Below, piece after piece: positions 55,901-64,000 of a DNA stretch of 64,000 nucleotides. The stretch comes from Mermis nigrescens (Eukaryota > Nematoda > Enoplea > Mermithida > Mermithidae). Under the pieces are notes generated by a model, which did not search any database, was not told the origin of the DNA, and saw nothing but the letters and a program-made list of their open reading frames with translations. The DNA lies in NCBI GenBank assembly GCA_036768485.1, contig JAVLUZ010000271.1, forward strand, positions 2,046,001 to 2,110,000. The letters run 5' to 3'. A program made the translations under genes and the position numbers. The first letter of the stretch is position 1; each line of letters begins with the position of its first letter.

Positions 55901-58900
55901 AAAAGAAAAATGTGGTAAATTAAAACAAATTTAGGGGATATGATGAAACATTATTGTTGAGAATGAGAAATTGACATAGCACATGATCGAAACATTCTTA
56001 TTTTTACTTTAGATTACTTTTCAGCGTAAACAAACTCACTTAATTGATGTCTCACATATGAATCCTTGAAAATTTCTTGACTTCAGTTACAAAGTCTCTG
56101 CAAGCCTATCACATTAAGGTTAACACGTAATGTAAACTTTACACAAACACATATCATAAAGAATATTTTAGTCCGATTCGTAATTTTGATATTGATCCGT
56201 TATTACTTTCAACATTTATGGAAAAATGAGTCTCCATAATGTTTTAAAGACAAATAAACATTAGGTTTAAACCACTTTGCAATACTGCTGAGTGTAATCT
56301 AACGCGTCCAACTCACGTCCTATATTTCGTTCCCTGTAAATTTTTAGATCTCAGGAAAAAATTTCGGTTTTTGCAATGCTCTAGAACAAAGGCTAACATG
56401 CAGTGTAAACTTTACACAACCACCTAGTGTAAAGAGGATTTTATTCCGATTTGTAAATCTGATATTACTCGGATATTATTATCAACATTTATGAAAAAAT
56501 TGCATGTCTACAATAGTCTGACGACAAATAAAGAATGAGTGTAAACTACTTTATATCACTGTTGGATGTAAACAAACGCGTCTACGTGACGTCTCACATT
56601 TGATTCTTTGAAAATTTCCAGACTCCAGGAAAAAATTAGGTTTCTGGAATGCTCAAAAACGAAGATAAATACATGTGTAGTGTAAACTTCATGTAAACAC
56701 CTAGTGTAAAGAAGATTTTGGTCAGATTCGTAATTTTGATATTGTTCCGATATTACGATTAATATTTATGAAAAAATTAAGTCTCCATAATGTTCTATGG
56801 GCAAACAAACAATAGGTGTAAACCACTTTACAACACTGTAGAGTGTAAACATATGCACCAGACTGGCATATCAAATTTGGTTCCTGGTCCATTTCTAGAC
56901 TTGATAATCGTGTCCCTGACTCATAACCGGAGAAGCAGGCAGAAAAAACAAGACAGAAACGCATTTTAAACACCAAATTTTTGACTTTACACTCGCTAAA
57001 TATTAATGTATAGACAATTTGCTTTGACTTGCACCCTATATGAAGCACTTTATTTTTATTCTATTGGACTTATCCCGACTTCTGGACGGAGAAAGTGGCG
57101 AACAAAAAACGCAACAAAAACGTATTTTCCATCATTTAGAACACTGTAAACTTTAAAATTCCTTACCGAACTCCCCATTGAGTTTAAAGAAATTCGGTTT
57201 GGTACAATTTGTAGCTTTTAAATCGTAGTACATTTCTGTGTGCCAAAATTCTCTTGCAAAAATTATTTGGTATGATTTATTAATCAAGTTCGGAAAAAAT
57301 GTGTTTTTTCGCCCATTTTTTACCTCTGATTTCGAACTTTACACCCCCATAAATAACTCAATATTGCGTTTTTTTAAATGCGGTTTGCTGCGATGTGTAG
57401 CCCCTGAGAGGCACTTTATTACTGCTGTATCCAATTCACCCTGACTCATAGGCGGAAAAATTTGGCAGAGAAATCTTAGTTAAAATCCGTTTTTTTACAC
57501 CATCCACTAGAGTGTAAACTTTAAACCCCAGGATCTAACTCACCATAGAGCATAGAAGACTTTGCTTATATGCAGAATGTAGCCCTTGATCCGCTCTACA
57601 TTTCTGTCAGAAAACATTTTAAAAACACATAACCGGAGTTAGTATCGGACATAAGCAGGTTGAAAACTCGACCAAAAAGTGCTTTTTCATCCCCAGATTT
57701 TCGCACTCTTTACACTGCCATTCGATAACTAATGCGAATTTCAAAAAACAAAAAAAAGTGCCATCTGTAGAATTCATCCCTCTATTATCCTATGCTGTTC
57801 AATTCTTCGAGTCATCAAAACTCAGTTGTCCACGTGCCGCATTATAAATGTCCCAAAATTTGTCCTATGTTATAACGTTACATAAAAACTTTACACCTTC
57901 TTTACACAGTCAGTTTTGAGTTTCAAGAAAAACAAAAAAACACGGGCAGCGAATTTTTTTATTATCTTTCTTTTAAATAAAACCACACCTTCCAGAAGTG
58001 TCCCGTTATAGCTGTAGGGGGTGCACAGGTGTTAGGGGTACTCAAGTATATTATAGGTACGCGCTAACGCGCTACCTATGATATGCGGATTTTATTTCGG
58101 TACCTACATGGTTTAGACATCAGCTCGGCTTGTTTTGTTTTCGGCATTGTGCAAACTGGTTCTTCATACCAATTCTGTTCTCTTAATCTGTACGATAGTC
58201 TGAAATGATTATAATTCTAAGTTGTAATACCAGGCAGTAATCCAGCTCTCAAATCTAGCATGAAATTATCAGTAGACGTAAATTGAAATAGTGCAATTAC
58301 CGAAGCTAAATTTGCTAAATTACTGAAATATGCTACGAGTAGGTATATATCATGTATGTCAAAATATACTAATGATATGATTACGCTAAATATGTTTTGG
58401 CTGCAAAGTAATGCGTATGTGTTATAGAGCAAACATGCACGTTCAAGCCGAAACTTATAGATTTGAATTAATTAGAAATATTTTAAAGTCTGTTCTATTG
58501 TTTTATTAGTCCAATGGACTCTATCCACATATCGCATCGTACTTTGATCGTACTCGACATTTAAGAGTATGTATGTATTTGTCCGTAAGATTCTCAGAAG
58601 TTCCGCTCATGATCAAAAGCACATCAGCGTGCATATCAATCTGACGGCGTTGGTCATGGTCTGGATGAGGACGCCGAAGAAAAATTACGGCATAATGATC
58701 GTCACCAATCACGATGACAGCGATCTAGTTAACCGAAAGTTAGACAATATGCGGCGTTTCTCAGTAAGCGCATAAAAAACTTATTCGAAAAATAGACGAT
58801 AGGAAGAAAAGAGAATATAAACTAAAGTTTAACCTTATTCAATTAATTGCCCTTATATCTTTTTCGTTTTAACGAATTTCTGTCACGTCATTAAAAGTAT

Positions 58901-60328
58901 TATAAGTTTGTTTAGACTGGTTTCCTGTTTCGTTCTACATAAGTAATGATCGCTTTTTCCGTTTAGCACATATTTCTCAACATTGAATTCAACTCTAAGC
59001 CGAATGCTTTACTATCAGGACGCAAAAAGACGAATGTCAAACGAAAAATCTGGTCTCAATCGGGCGAAGATACCATTTGCTCTCTTGATCAGAATGAAGA
59101 ACGATGTTGTCGATATCCTTTAACGGTACGATACATAGTTTTTATACTCGTTTGCTGGTCTGCTTGATCAACCAAAGTGCTTTATCGAGCTAAAATGAGT
59201 CGTAAAAAATAAATTCAAATGTTAGGACAGCGCAAAAACGGTCGAACAGTTTCTATGATTTCGAATACCTACTCTTGCTGAAAAGTTTATTTTTGTCTGA
59301 TATACTCGCAGATCTACATTTTGCCACTCTCTCGATAACTCAATGGAGCTAGCCGTCTGGACCAGACATGCACGTGGGGATCGGAGGTCCTCCCCAAAAT
59401 GAAAACATAGGAAATTTTTTGGAAAAATAAGACAAAATGAAGGCCTAAAGTGGATGAAAATTGAAAACTTTCTTCAAAAGTGCTTTAAACTGACCAGAAA
59501 CTGTGTAATAACGGAGTTTTAACACTATTTTAGAGCGTTTACCAATTTTTTATGTCATTTTGATACAAAAAAAGCTCTATTCTTTACCCCACGTCTGTCT
59601 TACCCCCCTTCCCCCGTGATCGATCATGCTTGCATCTATGGTCTGTTTGGACCCCATATGCAAGTTTATCAAAAAAGCAGATGGCCAAAGCCACGAATGT
59701 ACGACGAATGGATTTAAGGGTTCAGTCCATCTGAGGATCTTCCACAGAGATCTCACGAGCATACATAAAATTGCCATAAACATTCAAATAGCATAAGACC
59801 AATGTAAGTGAATGTTTCTAATCGATTTCACATGCTTTTGCAGAATCTTTTTATTATTCTCCGTTTTTAGCCTTATTTTACCGCATTTCACTCAGAAATT
59901 TTTTACTCTTGGCCTTCTGGGGGTTTATATTCCTAATTATTTGTGTGCACATGCATGGATAAGCCTACCTACGCAAAGTTCAAGAATGGTCGAAACATTG
60001 GCGATAAAAAGCAATCTTCGATCAATCACTTCTATCGACTGGTATCAAAATTTTGGAAATTTATGAAATGTTTCTTTGATCTAGTCAGTTGCACGGAAGT
60101 CTGCTAGTTTTTTGGCTTTGAAATTCAAACCTAAGTCGTCATGAGCAGTCATGCACGTAAGAGATTTGGGGGTCCTGACCAGACGTGTTCTTGGGGAGTT
60201 GACCCCTCAGAATGGCAACTGACTCCCCGCAAAATGGCTCCGACCCCCAGAATTATCGATTTTTTGTAAAAGTTGGTAAAAGTTTTTAAAAAGTGAAGCT
60301 TTTTAGTACAAATTTTCGGCGCTTCGCG

Positions 60329-60383
<55 letters not shown>

Positions 60384-61589
60384 ACACACACACACATTTT
60401 TTTCACCATGTTTTGTTCAATTTACTCAATTTTTTCAATTTTTTTTGAAATTTCTACGTTTTTGTGTTCTAGAAAGAACGAGCATTGTCTGAAACGTCAA
60501 AAAACAATGTTTTTGACGTGTAACCTTCCGTTCTTTAGCCCAAAAAGGCACTTTTAAAAATTTTGTATGCCTACCCCCCACCTTCCAGGATTCCCATGCT
60601 CTACATGTATGCCTCGAGAATCTTAATTGACTAAAGATTTCTGTCAGGCTTAAAATAACACTATGCAATGTAATTGAATAACTCAATCAGGTTAAATTGG
60701 TCGAAATATGCTTGAATAATCTATATTTTATTCAGAAGGGGGGCGGACCCCTGATTTGGGCGGAAAAATTAGCCGTTTTAACCCGAAAATCGCTAAAAAT
60801 CGCTCAAAAATCCTTAATTTTGCGCACTATTTTGGGCCAATGGGGGAGGTGGCCGTCCCCCGCTCCCCTAAATCCGCCCCTGCATAGGACCGTACACGTT
60901 CTTGGGAGGGAATGGCTACTGACCCCCCCCGCGAAGTGGTTGCGGCGACCCCGCGGAGGATTGTCGATTTTTCGTAAAAATTGTAAAGAAGTGTACCTTT
61001 TTATGCGTTTTAACTCATTTTTGGCTCAGAAGTCTTAAATTTTCGGCGCTTCGCGCCATATACACATTTTTTGATTATATTTTGTTCAAATTACTTGATT
61101 TTTTCTAATTTTCCCAGTTTTTTATGTTTATGTTCTAGAAAGACCGAGCGTTGCCCGTAACGTCAAAAGACGGTGTTTTTGACAAGTACCATCGCTTTAA
61201 AGCCCAAAAAAGCACTTATTAAAAATTTTTGGGTCTGACCCCGCAGAATTCCCATGCTGTACATGTAAGCTTAGGACTAAATTAAAAATGCATTTGTTAA
61301 GGTCGACTTTCAAACAATGGGCTGGGACTGGATATTATCGCCGAAACGGTATAATGCATTTTATTGTGCGGGTACATGTCCGTTTTTGTACAAGCAAAGC
61401 AGCGGTCACACACATTTAACTCAACAAGCCGAGCTACTGTCAGGAAATTTGCGCAAATATCGCAGCGTTGGTCCTTGTTGTTCTCCTCAGGAGTACAGAG
61501 ACTTGAAGATTTTGTACATCAGCCCGTTCGGGACAGTTCACGAAAGGATGGTTCCGGGCATGGTCGTCACTAGGTGCGGATGTGCCTGA
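46591..61589 (+). CDS. TGF-beta superfamily ligand, GDF8/GDF11 (myostatin)-like (gene span)
   Basis: Secreted dimeric growth factor acting through type I/II serine kinase receptors and SMADs. Exons: 46591-46975, 48465-48679, 58510-58763 (containing a 23-nt intron or frameshift at 58567-58589), 58967-59125 and 61302-61589, about 425 residues. Start ATG 46591 is followed by a hydrophobic leader (about residues 4-20, IAFGLLVLLVSLPVYSS). A latency propeptide follows with the helix CKRYKVDMLKKYILEELGL and a later block ISVHINLTALVMVWM, matching the GDF8 arm region. Processing is likely after the basic stretch ending NVKR. The mature domain has nine cysteines (TIC, RCCRYPL, YCAGTC, GPCC, RCGC) and the GDF8/11 signature RCCRYPLTVDF followed by GWDWI. 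An insertion of about eight residues precedes GPCC. ATG 46552, 13 codons upstream in frame, is an alternative start. DAF-7-like nematode ligands are the other possible assignment. Confidence 0.88.
46976..48464 (+). other. TGF-beta gene intron 1
   Basis: 1.5 kb. Holds the exon-like ORF at 47290-47573 and a weaker ORF at about 47021-47242 (KKLRSAPFPNFAWLLKSSSL). The rest is AT-rich, with no transposon ends seen. Confidence 0.5.
47290..47573 (+). CDS. Unrecognised exon-like ORF inside TGF-beta gene intron 1
   Basis: An open frame starting at an ag (47288-47289) encodes DELLSTTLSPGSLRNMSRIF, then GQKKSMQSTLQSLRQQHEST and IIDLSERLAARPVQLIMNAM, to a stop at 47571-47573. An internal gtgagc donor at 47494 would make a 204-nt cassette of phase 1/1 that could be spliced between exons 1 and 2. 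GDF8 relatives have no such insert, so this may instead be a relic of another gene or transposon. No family was recognised. Confidence 0.3.
48465..48679 (+). CDS. TGF-beta ligand propeptide exon 2
   Basis: Acceptor aattttcag and donor gtatta at 48680, entering in phase 1 and leaving in phase 0. Encodes QRIFFNVDGLTSTNIQNATL, LFHVRKPDFSV and VEVNVHVYRYINPTEVAAAP, the beta-strand part of the arm domain. Phase fits exon 1 directly. Confidence 0.8.
49350..50105. mobile_element. Long-arm inverted-repeat element (756 bp)
   Basis: Arms of about 165 bp (49350-49514 and 49939-50105) are near-perfect inverted repeats, starting CTAGCAAAGAAAAATGC and ending GCATTTTTCTTTGCTAG. The central 424 bp are unique and include a minus-strand hydrophobic reading frame (about 49443-49763, e.g. 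ISLLNIISIATVLLTFCFF) that runs into the left arm. No target duplication was seen. Confidence 0.8.
50438..50840 (+). repeat. Block-conserved repeat, copy 1
   Basis: Shares ordered short blocks with 63060-63440: GGGACTTACTTAAGTACCTG, CACTTAGCGCTGG, AGCTATGCCCTAA, AGGTCAGTTGACCTAT and GAGCTCT, separated by poorly conserved spacers. Class unknown. Confidence 0.5.
51007..52520 (+). repeat. GTGTAAA-rich unclassified element, copy 1 (diverged, 1.5 kb)
   Basis: Starts TTGAAAAATGAGCTTGCTAA, shared with 55797. The middle matches copy 2 (AAGTGGCGAACAAAAAA, ATTTGATATGATTTAT). It ends with a perfect 11-bp hairpin, ATAGGTAGCGC (52492-52502) and GCGCTACCTAT (52507-52517), around loop TATC. TTTACAC/GTGTAAA words recur throughout. 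Confidence 0.6.
52846..54838 (+). repeat. GTGTAAA-rich unclassified element, copy 2 (2.0 kb)
   Basis: Near-identical to 56005-58051 over its whole length but lacking the 5' segment and terminal hairpin, stopping at AAGTATAT. Inside are sub-repeats of about 300 bp, each with GTAAACTTTACACAAACACC-like and ACTACTTTACATCACTGTTG-like words. Confidence 0.75.
54889..55094. repeat. 60-bp tandem repeat with internal palindromes
   Basis: About 3.5 units of ATTATTTGCAGTCT then GACTGCAAATAATA, each unit itself an imperfect inverted repeat, separated by CACTGTGT-like spacers. It sits exactly where the neighbouring element diverges from its relatives. Confidence 0.75.
55603..55670 (+). repeat. Dispersed unit of the 1665-2570 repeat
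   Basis: GGCGCGAATCGCGAAGCGTC followed by GGAAAATTTTTGAATTTTAC and ACGCATTTTTGCATTG, as in the array near the window start. Confidence 0.55.
55797..58084 (+). repeat. GTGTAAA-rich unclassified element, copy 3 (fullest, 2.3 kb)
   Basis: Begins TTGAAAAATGAGCTTGCTAA, then from 56005 parallels copy 2, and ends with a hairpin ATAGGTAC-GCGC / GCGC-TACCTAT (58053-58079, one bulged base). No ORF, inverted termini or flanking duplication was seen. A terminal hairpin is a Helitron-like trait, but no CTRR end follows. Confidence 0.65.
58510..58763 (+). CDS. TGF-beta ligand propeptide exon 3, interrupted by a 23-nt intron or frameshift
   Basis: Acceptor tttattag and donor gtaagc at 58764. The first 57 nt encode SNGLYPHIASYFDRTRHLR. 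The frame then changes and 58590-58763 encode ILRSSAHDQKHISVHINLTA, then LVMVWMRTPKKNYGIMIVTN. Two readings restore phase. One is a 23-nt GT-AG intron at 58567-58589. The other is an 8-nt expansion of a (GTAT)3 run at 58567-58578, whose removal would keep one ORF. Confidence 0.7.
58567..58589 (+). other. Candidate 23-nt intron or (GTAT)3 frameshift in TGF-beta gene
   Basis: Starts gtatgt and ends cgtaag. Excising it keeps phase 0. Alternatively, removing two of the three GTAT copies restores one frame reading VFVRKILRSSAHDQ through the site. Confidence 0.5.
58967..59125 (+). CDS. TGF-beta ligand exon 4: processing site and start of mature domain
   Basis: Acceptor cgtttag and donor gtacga at 59126, phase 0 both sides. 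Encodes HIFLNIEFNSKPNALLSG, the basic processing region RKKTNVKRK, then IWSQSGEDTICSLDQNEERC and CRYPLT. The P4 residue before NVKR's Arg is Asn rather than Arg, so it is not a perfect furin site. Confidence 0.9.
59385..59620 (+). repeat. Family X repeat
   Basis: Same order of blocks as 39145-39360, e.g. GACAAAATGAAGGCC and CTGTGTAATAACG. Confidence 0.5.
60144..60611 (-). repeat. Family P repeat with internal CA microsatellite
   Basis: CATGCACGTAAGAGATTTGG to TTCCCATGCTCTACATGTAT. A (CA)n run begins immediately after its GGCGCTTCGCGCC hairpin (60318-60330). Confidence 0.65.
60331..60396. repeat. (CA)n microsatellite
   Basis: About 66 bp of AC repeats with one interruption near 60381. Confidence 0.97.
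60889..61268 (-). repeat. Family P repeat
   Basis: CGTACACGTTCTTGGGAGGG to TTCCCATGCTGTACATGTAA, hairpin GGCGCTTCGCGCC at 61045-61057. Confidence 0.65.
61302..61589 (+). CDS. TGF-beta ligand exon 5: cystine-knot domain and stop
   Basis: Acceptor tttgttaag. Encodes 95 residues from VDFQTMGWDWILSPKRYN to VVTRCGCA, stop TGA at 61587-61589. It holds YCAGTC, HTHLTQQ, GPCC and CGC, all expected knot positions. LLSGNLRKYRS between HTHLTQQAE and VGPCC is longer than in GDF8/11. Confidence 0.95.
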   Translation, partial: VDFQTMGWDWILSPKRYNAFYCAGTCPFLYKQSSGHTHLTQQAELLSGNLRKYRSVGPCCSPQEYRDLKILYISPFGTVHERMVPGMVVTRCGCA

Positions 61590-61649
61590 AGCATCGCGAC
61601 AATGATTGCCATTTGACTGGATCGCGCATGGATCAAAATCAGCGATCAA

Positions 61650-61879
61650 TACCTGGGCGTGGGGGTTTGGGGAGTATGCACCGCCCAGAAACCAAAATAA
61701 CCCCCCAAAATTCAATTTCTGAAAACTTTTTTGTTTTGTCGCAATTTTTTAATTTCAATGGATAGTGCTCGATGAGAGACGTTGAAAAATGGTGTTTTTT
61801 GCCATACCATTATTTTAAGGCCGTTTTTTAAGCTTTGAAAAATCTTGCACCCCCAGAATGTTGGTACCGCCCACCTATG
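61650..61879 (-). mobile_element. Family Q MITE, copy 6, just past the TGF-beta stop codon
   Basis: ACCTGGGCGTGGGGG to CCGCCCACCTATG, 60 bp after the stop at 61589, so probably in the 3' UTR or immediate flank. TCAAT occurs beside both ends, but not as an exact flush duplication. Confidence 0.6.
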
Positions 61880-62520
61880 TCAATAGCCCTCGCCCAGAAC
61901 GAATCTGTAGCCATTGTTATAAAATGCTGCGACGATCGTCTTCATATTTACTTACTTTTAGCTGTACTGAGGAATGCATGATATCCCACTACTGTTATAA
62001 AAGATTAAATTGTTAGGTACATCTCAAATTGTAGTAAAAATCGCTAACGCTAAGACGCATCACCGTTTTTCTTCTCTGTAGGCCTAACTGACATTGAAAT
62101 TGCGTATTACGGAGCTTGACAGATTAACACAGAATTTAGCTATCTACCGTATTTTTTTAAAATATCCTGTCTTTTTTGTAATAATTCACGATATTGTTCG
62201 TTTATGTGTATCGACATCTATTTAGCAATAGCAAAATGACTTCCAGTCCAATAGAAATTCAGTGTAACGGAGACGGTGGTCAGTTTAATTAATTGTTTAC
62301 AGTGAAGCCCGTATCTGCAAGGAAAATTATCTTGGTATGATAAATTGTCACTAACCTCACTAGATGTATTTTTATTGAATCCGAAGTTCGTACCTGAAAA
62401 TTCATCATAAACTTCGACTTTGTGGTAAAGCGCATTGATAAACAAAGGCGAGAACTATTTTGCAACAAGACCTTAAAATTAGAGAAATACCACAAATAAG
62501 TGAGATATCCCTAATCAACA
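61880..62520. other. 3' flank, no feature seen
   Basis: AT-rich with many stops. An ATTAAA at 62004-62009 could be a poly(A) signal for the TGF-beta gene if the MITE is transcribed through. Confidence 0.35.
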
Positions 62521-62521
62521 C

Positions 62522-62705
62522 CAGGGCCTGATTTTAGGGAGCTAACTTCTAATATTAAGCCCAGAAAAAGTTAGCCCCCTTATTGAGAAACACGGGCTAA
62601 AGAGTAACAGACATTTAGCCCGGGGCTAACAAGAAAAGGGCTAAGTTCTGACACTTAGCCCTGAGCTAGCTAGCCCCTTCATTCAGAAACCGGCCCCAGG
62701 GGCCT
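62522..62705. repeat. TTAGCCC/GGGCTAA motif cluster
   Basis: About 180 bp with many copies of TTAGCCC, GGGCTAA and GAGCTAGCTAGC, bounded by CAGGGCCTGA and CCCAGGGGCC. Probably a small inverted-end repeat. Confidence 0.45.
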
Positions 62706-62893
62706 TTGCACCAAACGCCTCTGAACCTTTCCAGAGGTTCAGTGGTTCAGAGGCGCAAAAATTCTGTTGCACCAACGTCTACACCACTGAACCTCTAGAA
62801 AGGTTCAGAGGACCTCTAGAAAGGTCCAATAAGTACCACTAGAAAGGTTTCTGTTGCACCAATATCTAGTGGTTCAGTGGTTCAGAGGCGTTT
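62706..62893. repeat. GGTTCAGAGGCG / TTGCACCAA motif cluster
   Basis: ACGCCTCTGAACC near the left and GGTTCAGAGGCG at the right are inverted. Inside are repeated AGGTTCAGTGGTTCAGAGG, CTAGAAAGGT and GTTGCACCAA words. Likely a small MITE adjoining the previous cluster. Confidence 0.5.
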
Positions 62894-63059
62894 AATGTAG
62901 GTTTTTCTAGTAGTCAAACAGTTTCATTAGAAAGAAGTTTGTTGCGTTTGGTTTAGTTAATGGACAAATTTTGAAAAAAATCATGATGATTAGTAGTAGC
63001 TGTAAATACATGGCCCCTAGCGTCTACGGAATCGACGCGGGAACCGAATGTATTTGCCT

Positions 63060-63440
63060 TCGAGACTTACTTAGGTACGTAGGTACTTAGGTCTGCACTT
63101 AGCGCTGGCCCCGATCGCTTAGCCTGGGATCGCTTCGATCCTTGGACCCTTACAAACCTTACAGCTTCGATCTCCTTGGTCCTAATTTGCTGACCGCTTC
63201 TGATCGGGTGATCTCAGCAGCTACGCCCTAAGACCTAAGGCTACCTACCTAATCTCGGAATTGCCGCGGAGGTCAGTTGACCTATCTCAAACCTCAAGTT
63301 GATTATTTAACTTATTTTCTGGTTAGGCTCGATCCGAAATGCTTTTGGTTCCTAATACGTGTAGCACAATAGACTTAGAAAACAACAACAGCGAGCTCTA
63401 TACTGATCAATCATCCTTAAAGATTAAATAATATTTTTAA
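63060..63440 (+). repeat. Block-conserved repeat, copy 2
   Basis: Second copy of 50438-50840: GACTTACTTAGGTAC, GCACTTAGCGCTGGCC, AGCTACGCCCTAAGACCTAA, AGGTCAGTTGACCTAT and GAGCTCTATACTGATCAATC in the same order. Confidence 0.5.
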
Positions 63441-64000
63441 TCAATTTTGGGTTTGAGAAAAGAATTAAGGTTTTCGAACAAAATAAGCAATCATATGGAA
63501 TTTACCTATCCGTCCACTCAGAAGAGTCGAAGTCCTCGACGTGGGAATTTCCGACCTTACCCTCGGTATATCCGAAACCCCTGGGTAGGTTTTCTCCAAT
63601 TTATTTCAAACGCTGAATACGCGGCCTAACTGCCGGACAACAAAAATAATGCAAAAGAAAAACAAAACGTACGCAACTATACACTCGTACGATTGCCAAC
63701 AAGAATGCCAACAAGACTAACTACACTGGCCTCAAGGGACCATTATAGTAAAATAAACAAACGTCAAATTAACGTAATACTGGAACACTTTTATCTCAGA
63801 TCAATTATTCTAAGCTAATACGAGTGGTATGCATTAAACAATTACTATTATCATATACTTAACTCTATGTTACCGGACAAGTATCTTATTGTTTTTTATT
63901 ATTGAAAATTGGGAAGAAGTGGGAAGACCGAAGGCATAGCCCACAGTACACTATCGTAGATAGCTACTAGTATTGGCTATGTGAGTGGCTACCGCGAACT
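63441..64000. other. End of window, no gene seen
   Basis: AT-rich. Only short ORFs, none with recognisable protein signatures. Confidence 0.5.

Larger units (their letters stand above)
48680..58509 (+). other. TGF-beta gene large intron (9.8 kb)
   Basis: Contains a 756-bp long-arm inverted repeat (49350-50105), a block shared with 63060-63440 (50438-50840), three copies of the GTGTAAA-rich element, and a 60-bp tandem array (54889-55094). 48690-49340 and 55140-55600 show nothing recognisable. Confidence 0.6.
59126..61301 (+). other. TGF-beta gene last intron (2.2 kb)
   Basis: Contains a family X repeat (59385-59620), two family P copies (60144-60611, 60889-61268) and a CA microsatellite. The last family P copy ends 33 bp before the final exon. 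Confidence 0.65.

Noticed and set aside
55797..58084. Helitron
   Set aside because: It has a terminal hairpin but no CTRR end, no TC start that I could place, and no Rep/helicase sequence, so it is left unclassified.
58510..58574. Alternative donor at 58575 joined to the acceptor at 58597 (also a 23-nt intron)
   Set aside because: Phase works, but it needs a weaker donor (gtattt) than gtatgt at 58567. The two cannot be separated without RNA evidence.
60149..60409. Minus-strand ORF with a Cys-Val run
   Set aside because: It is read through the CA microsatellite and a family P repeat.

Overview
This is a eukaryotic, almost certainly animal, genomic window. It is AT-rich and gene-poor, with long introns full of short non-autonomous DNA transposons. 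There are no operons, Shine-Dalgarno sites or long continuous ORFs, and coding sequence occurs only as short GT-AG exons. Two plus-strand genes can be reconstructed. The first (6522-38617) is the V-type ATPase catalytic subunit A, assembled from 12 exons into about 622 residues against about 617 in other animals. The second (46591-61589) is a secreted TGF-beta superfamily ligand whose mature domain is closest to GDF8/GDF11 (myostatin). Together they indicate a bilaterian. The repeat-filled introns point to an invertebrate; a large-genome nematode such as a mermithid is only a guess.

Layout. 1-6521: repeat-rich flank with tandem units of roughly 190 bp, a tRNA-derived SINE (3241-3499), an inverted-end repeat (4137-4338) and a trinucleotide microsatellite (4571-4792). 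6522-38617: the V-ATPase gene, whose introns carry at least ten repeat families. Several of these are proven insertions, with terminal inverted repeats and target-site duplications (hAT-like 8 bp at 7843-8615 and 27247-27690; TA-flanked Tc1-type foldback at 29672-30118; a 540-bp element with a tRNA-like module at 27760-28299). 38618-46500: intergenic, with a possible 3' gene end near 40150-40432 that implies a 28-nt intron. 46591-61589: the TGF-beta gene. Its 9.8-kb third intron holds a 756-bp long-arm inverted-repeat element and three copies of an unclassified GTGTAAA-rich element with an 11-bp terminal hairpin. 61590-64000: a MITE about 60 bp past the stop codon, then motif-dense repeats.

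The two genes are independent: one drives proton pumping into acidic organelles, the other is an extracellular signal. The oddest window-wide feature is a perfect hairpin, GGCGCGAAGCGCC, shared by several otherwise different repeat families on both strands.
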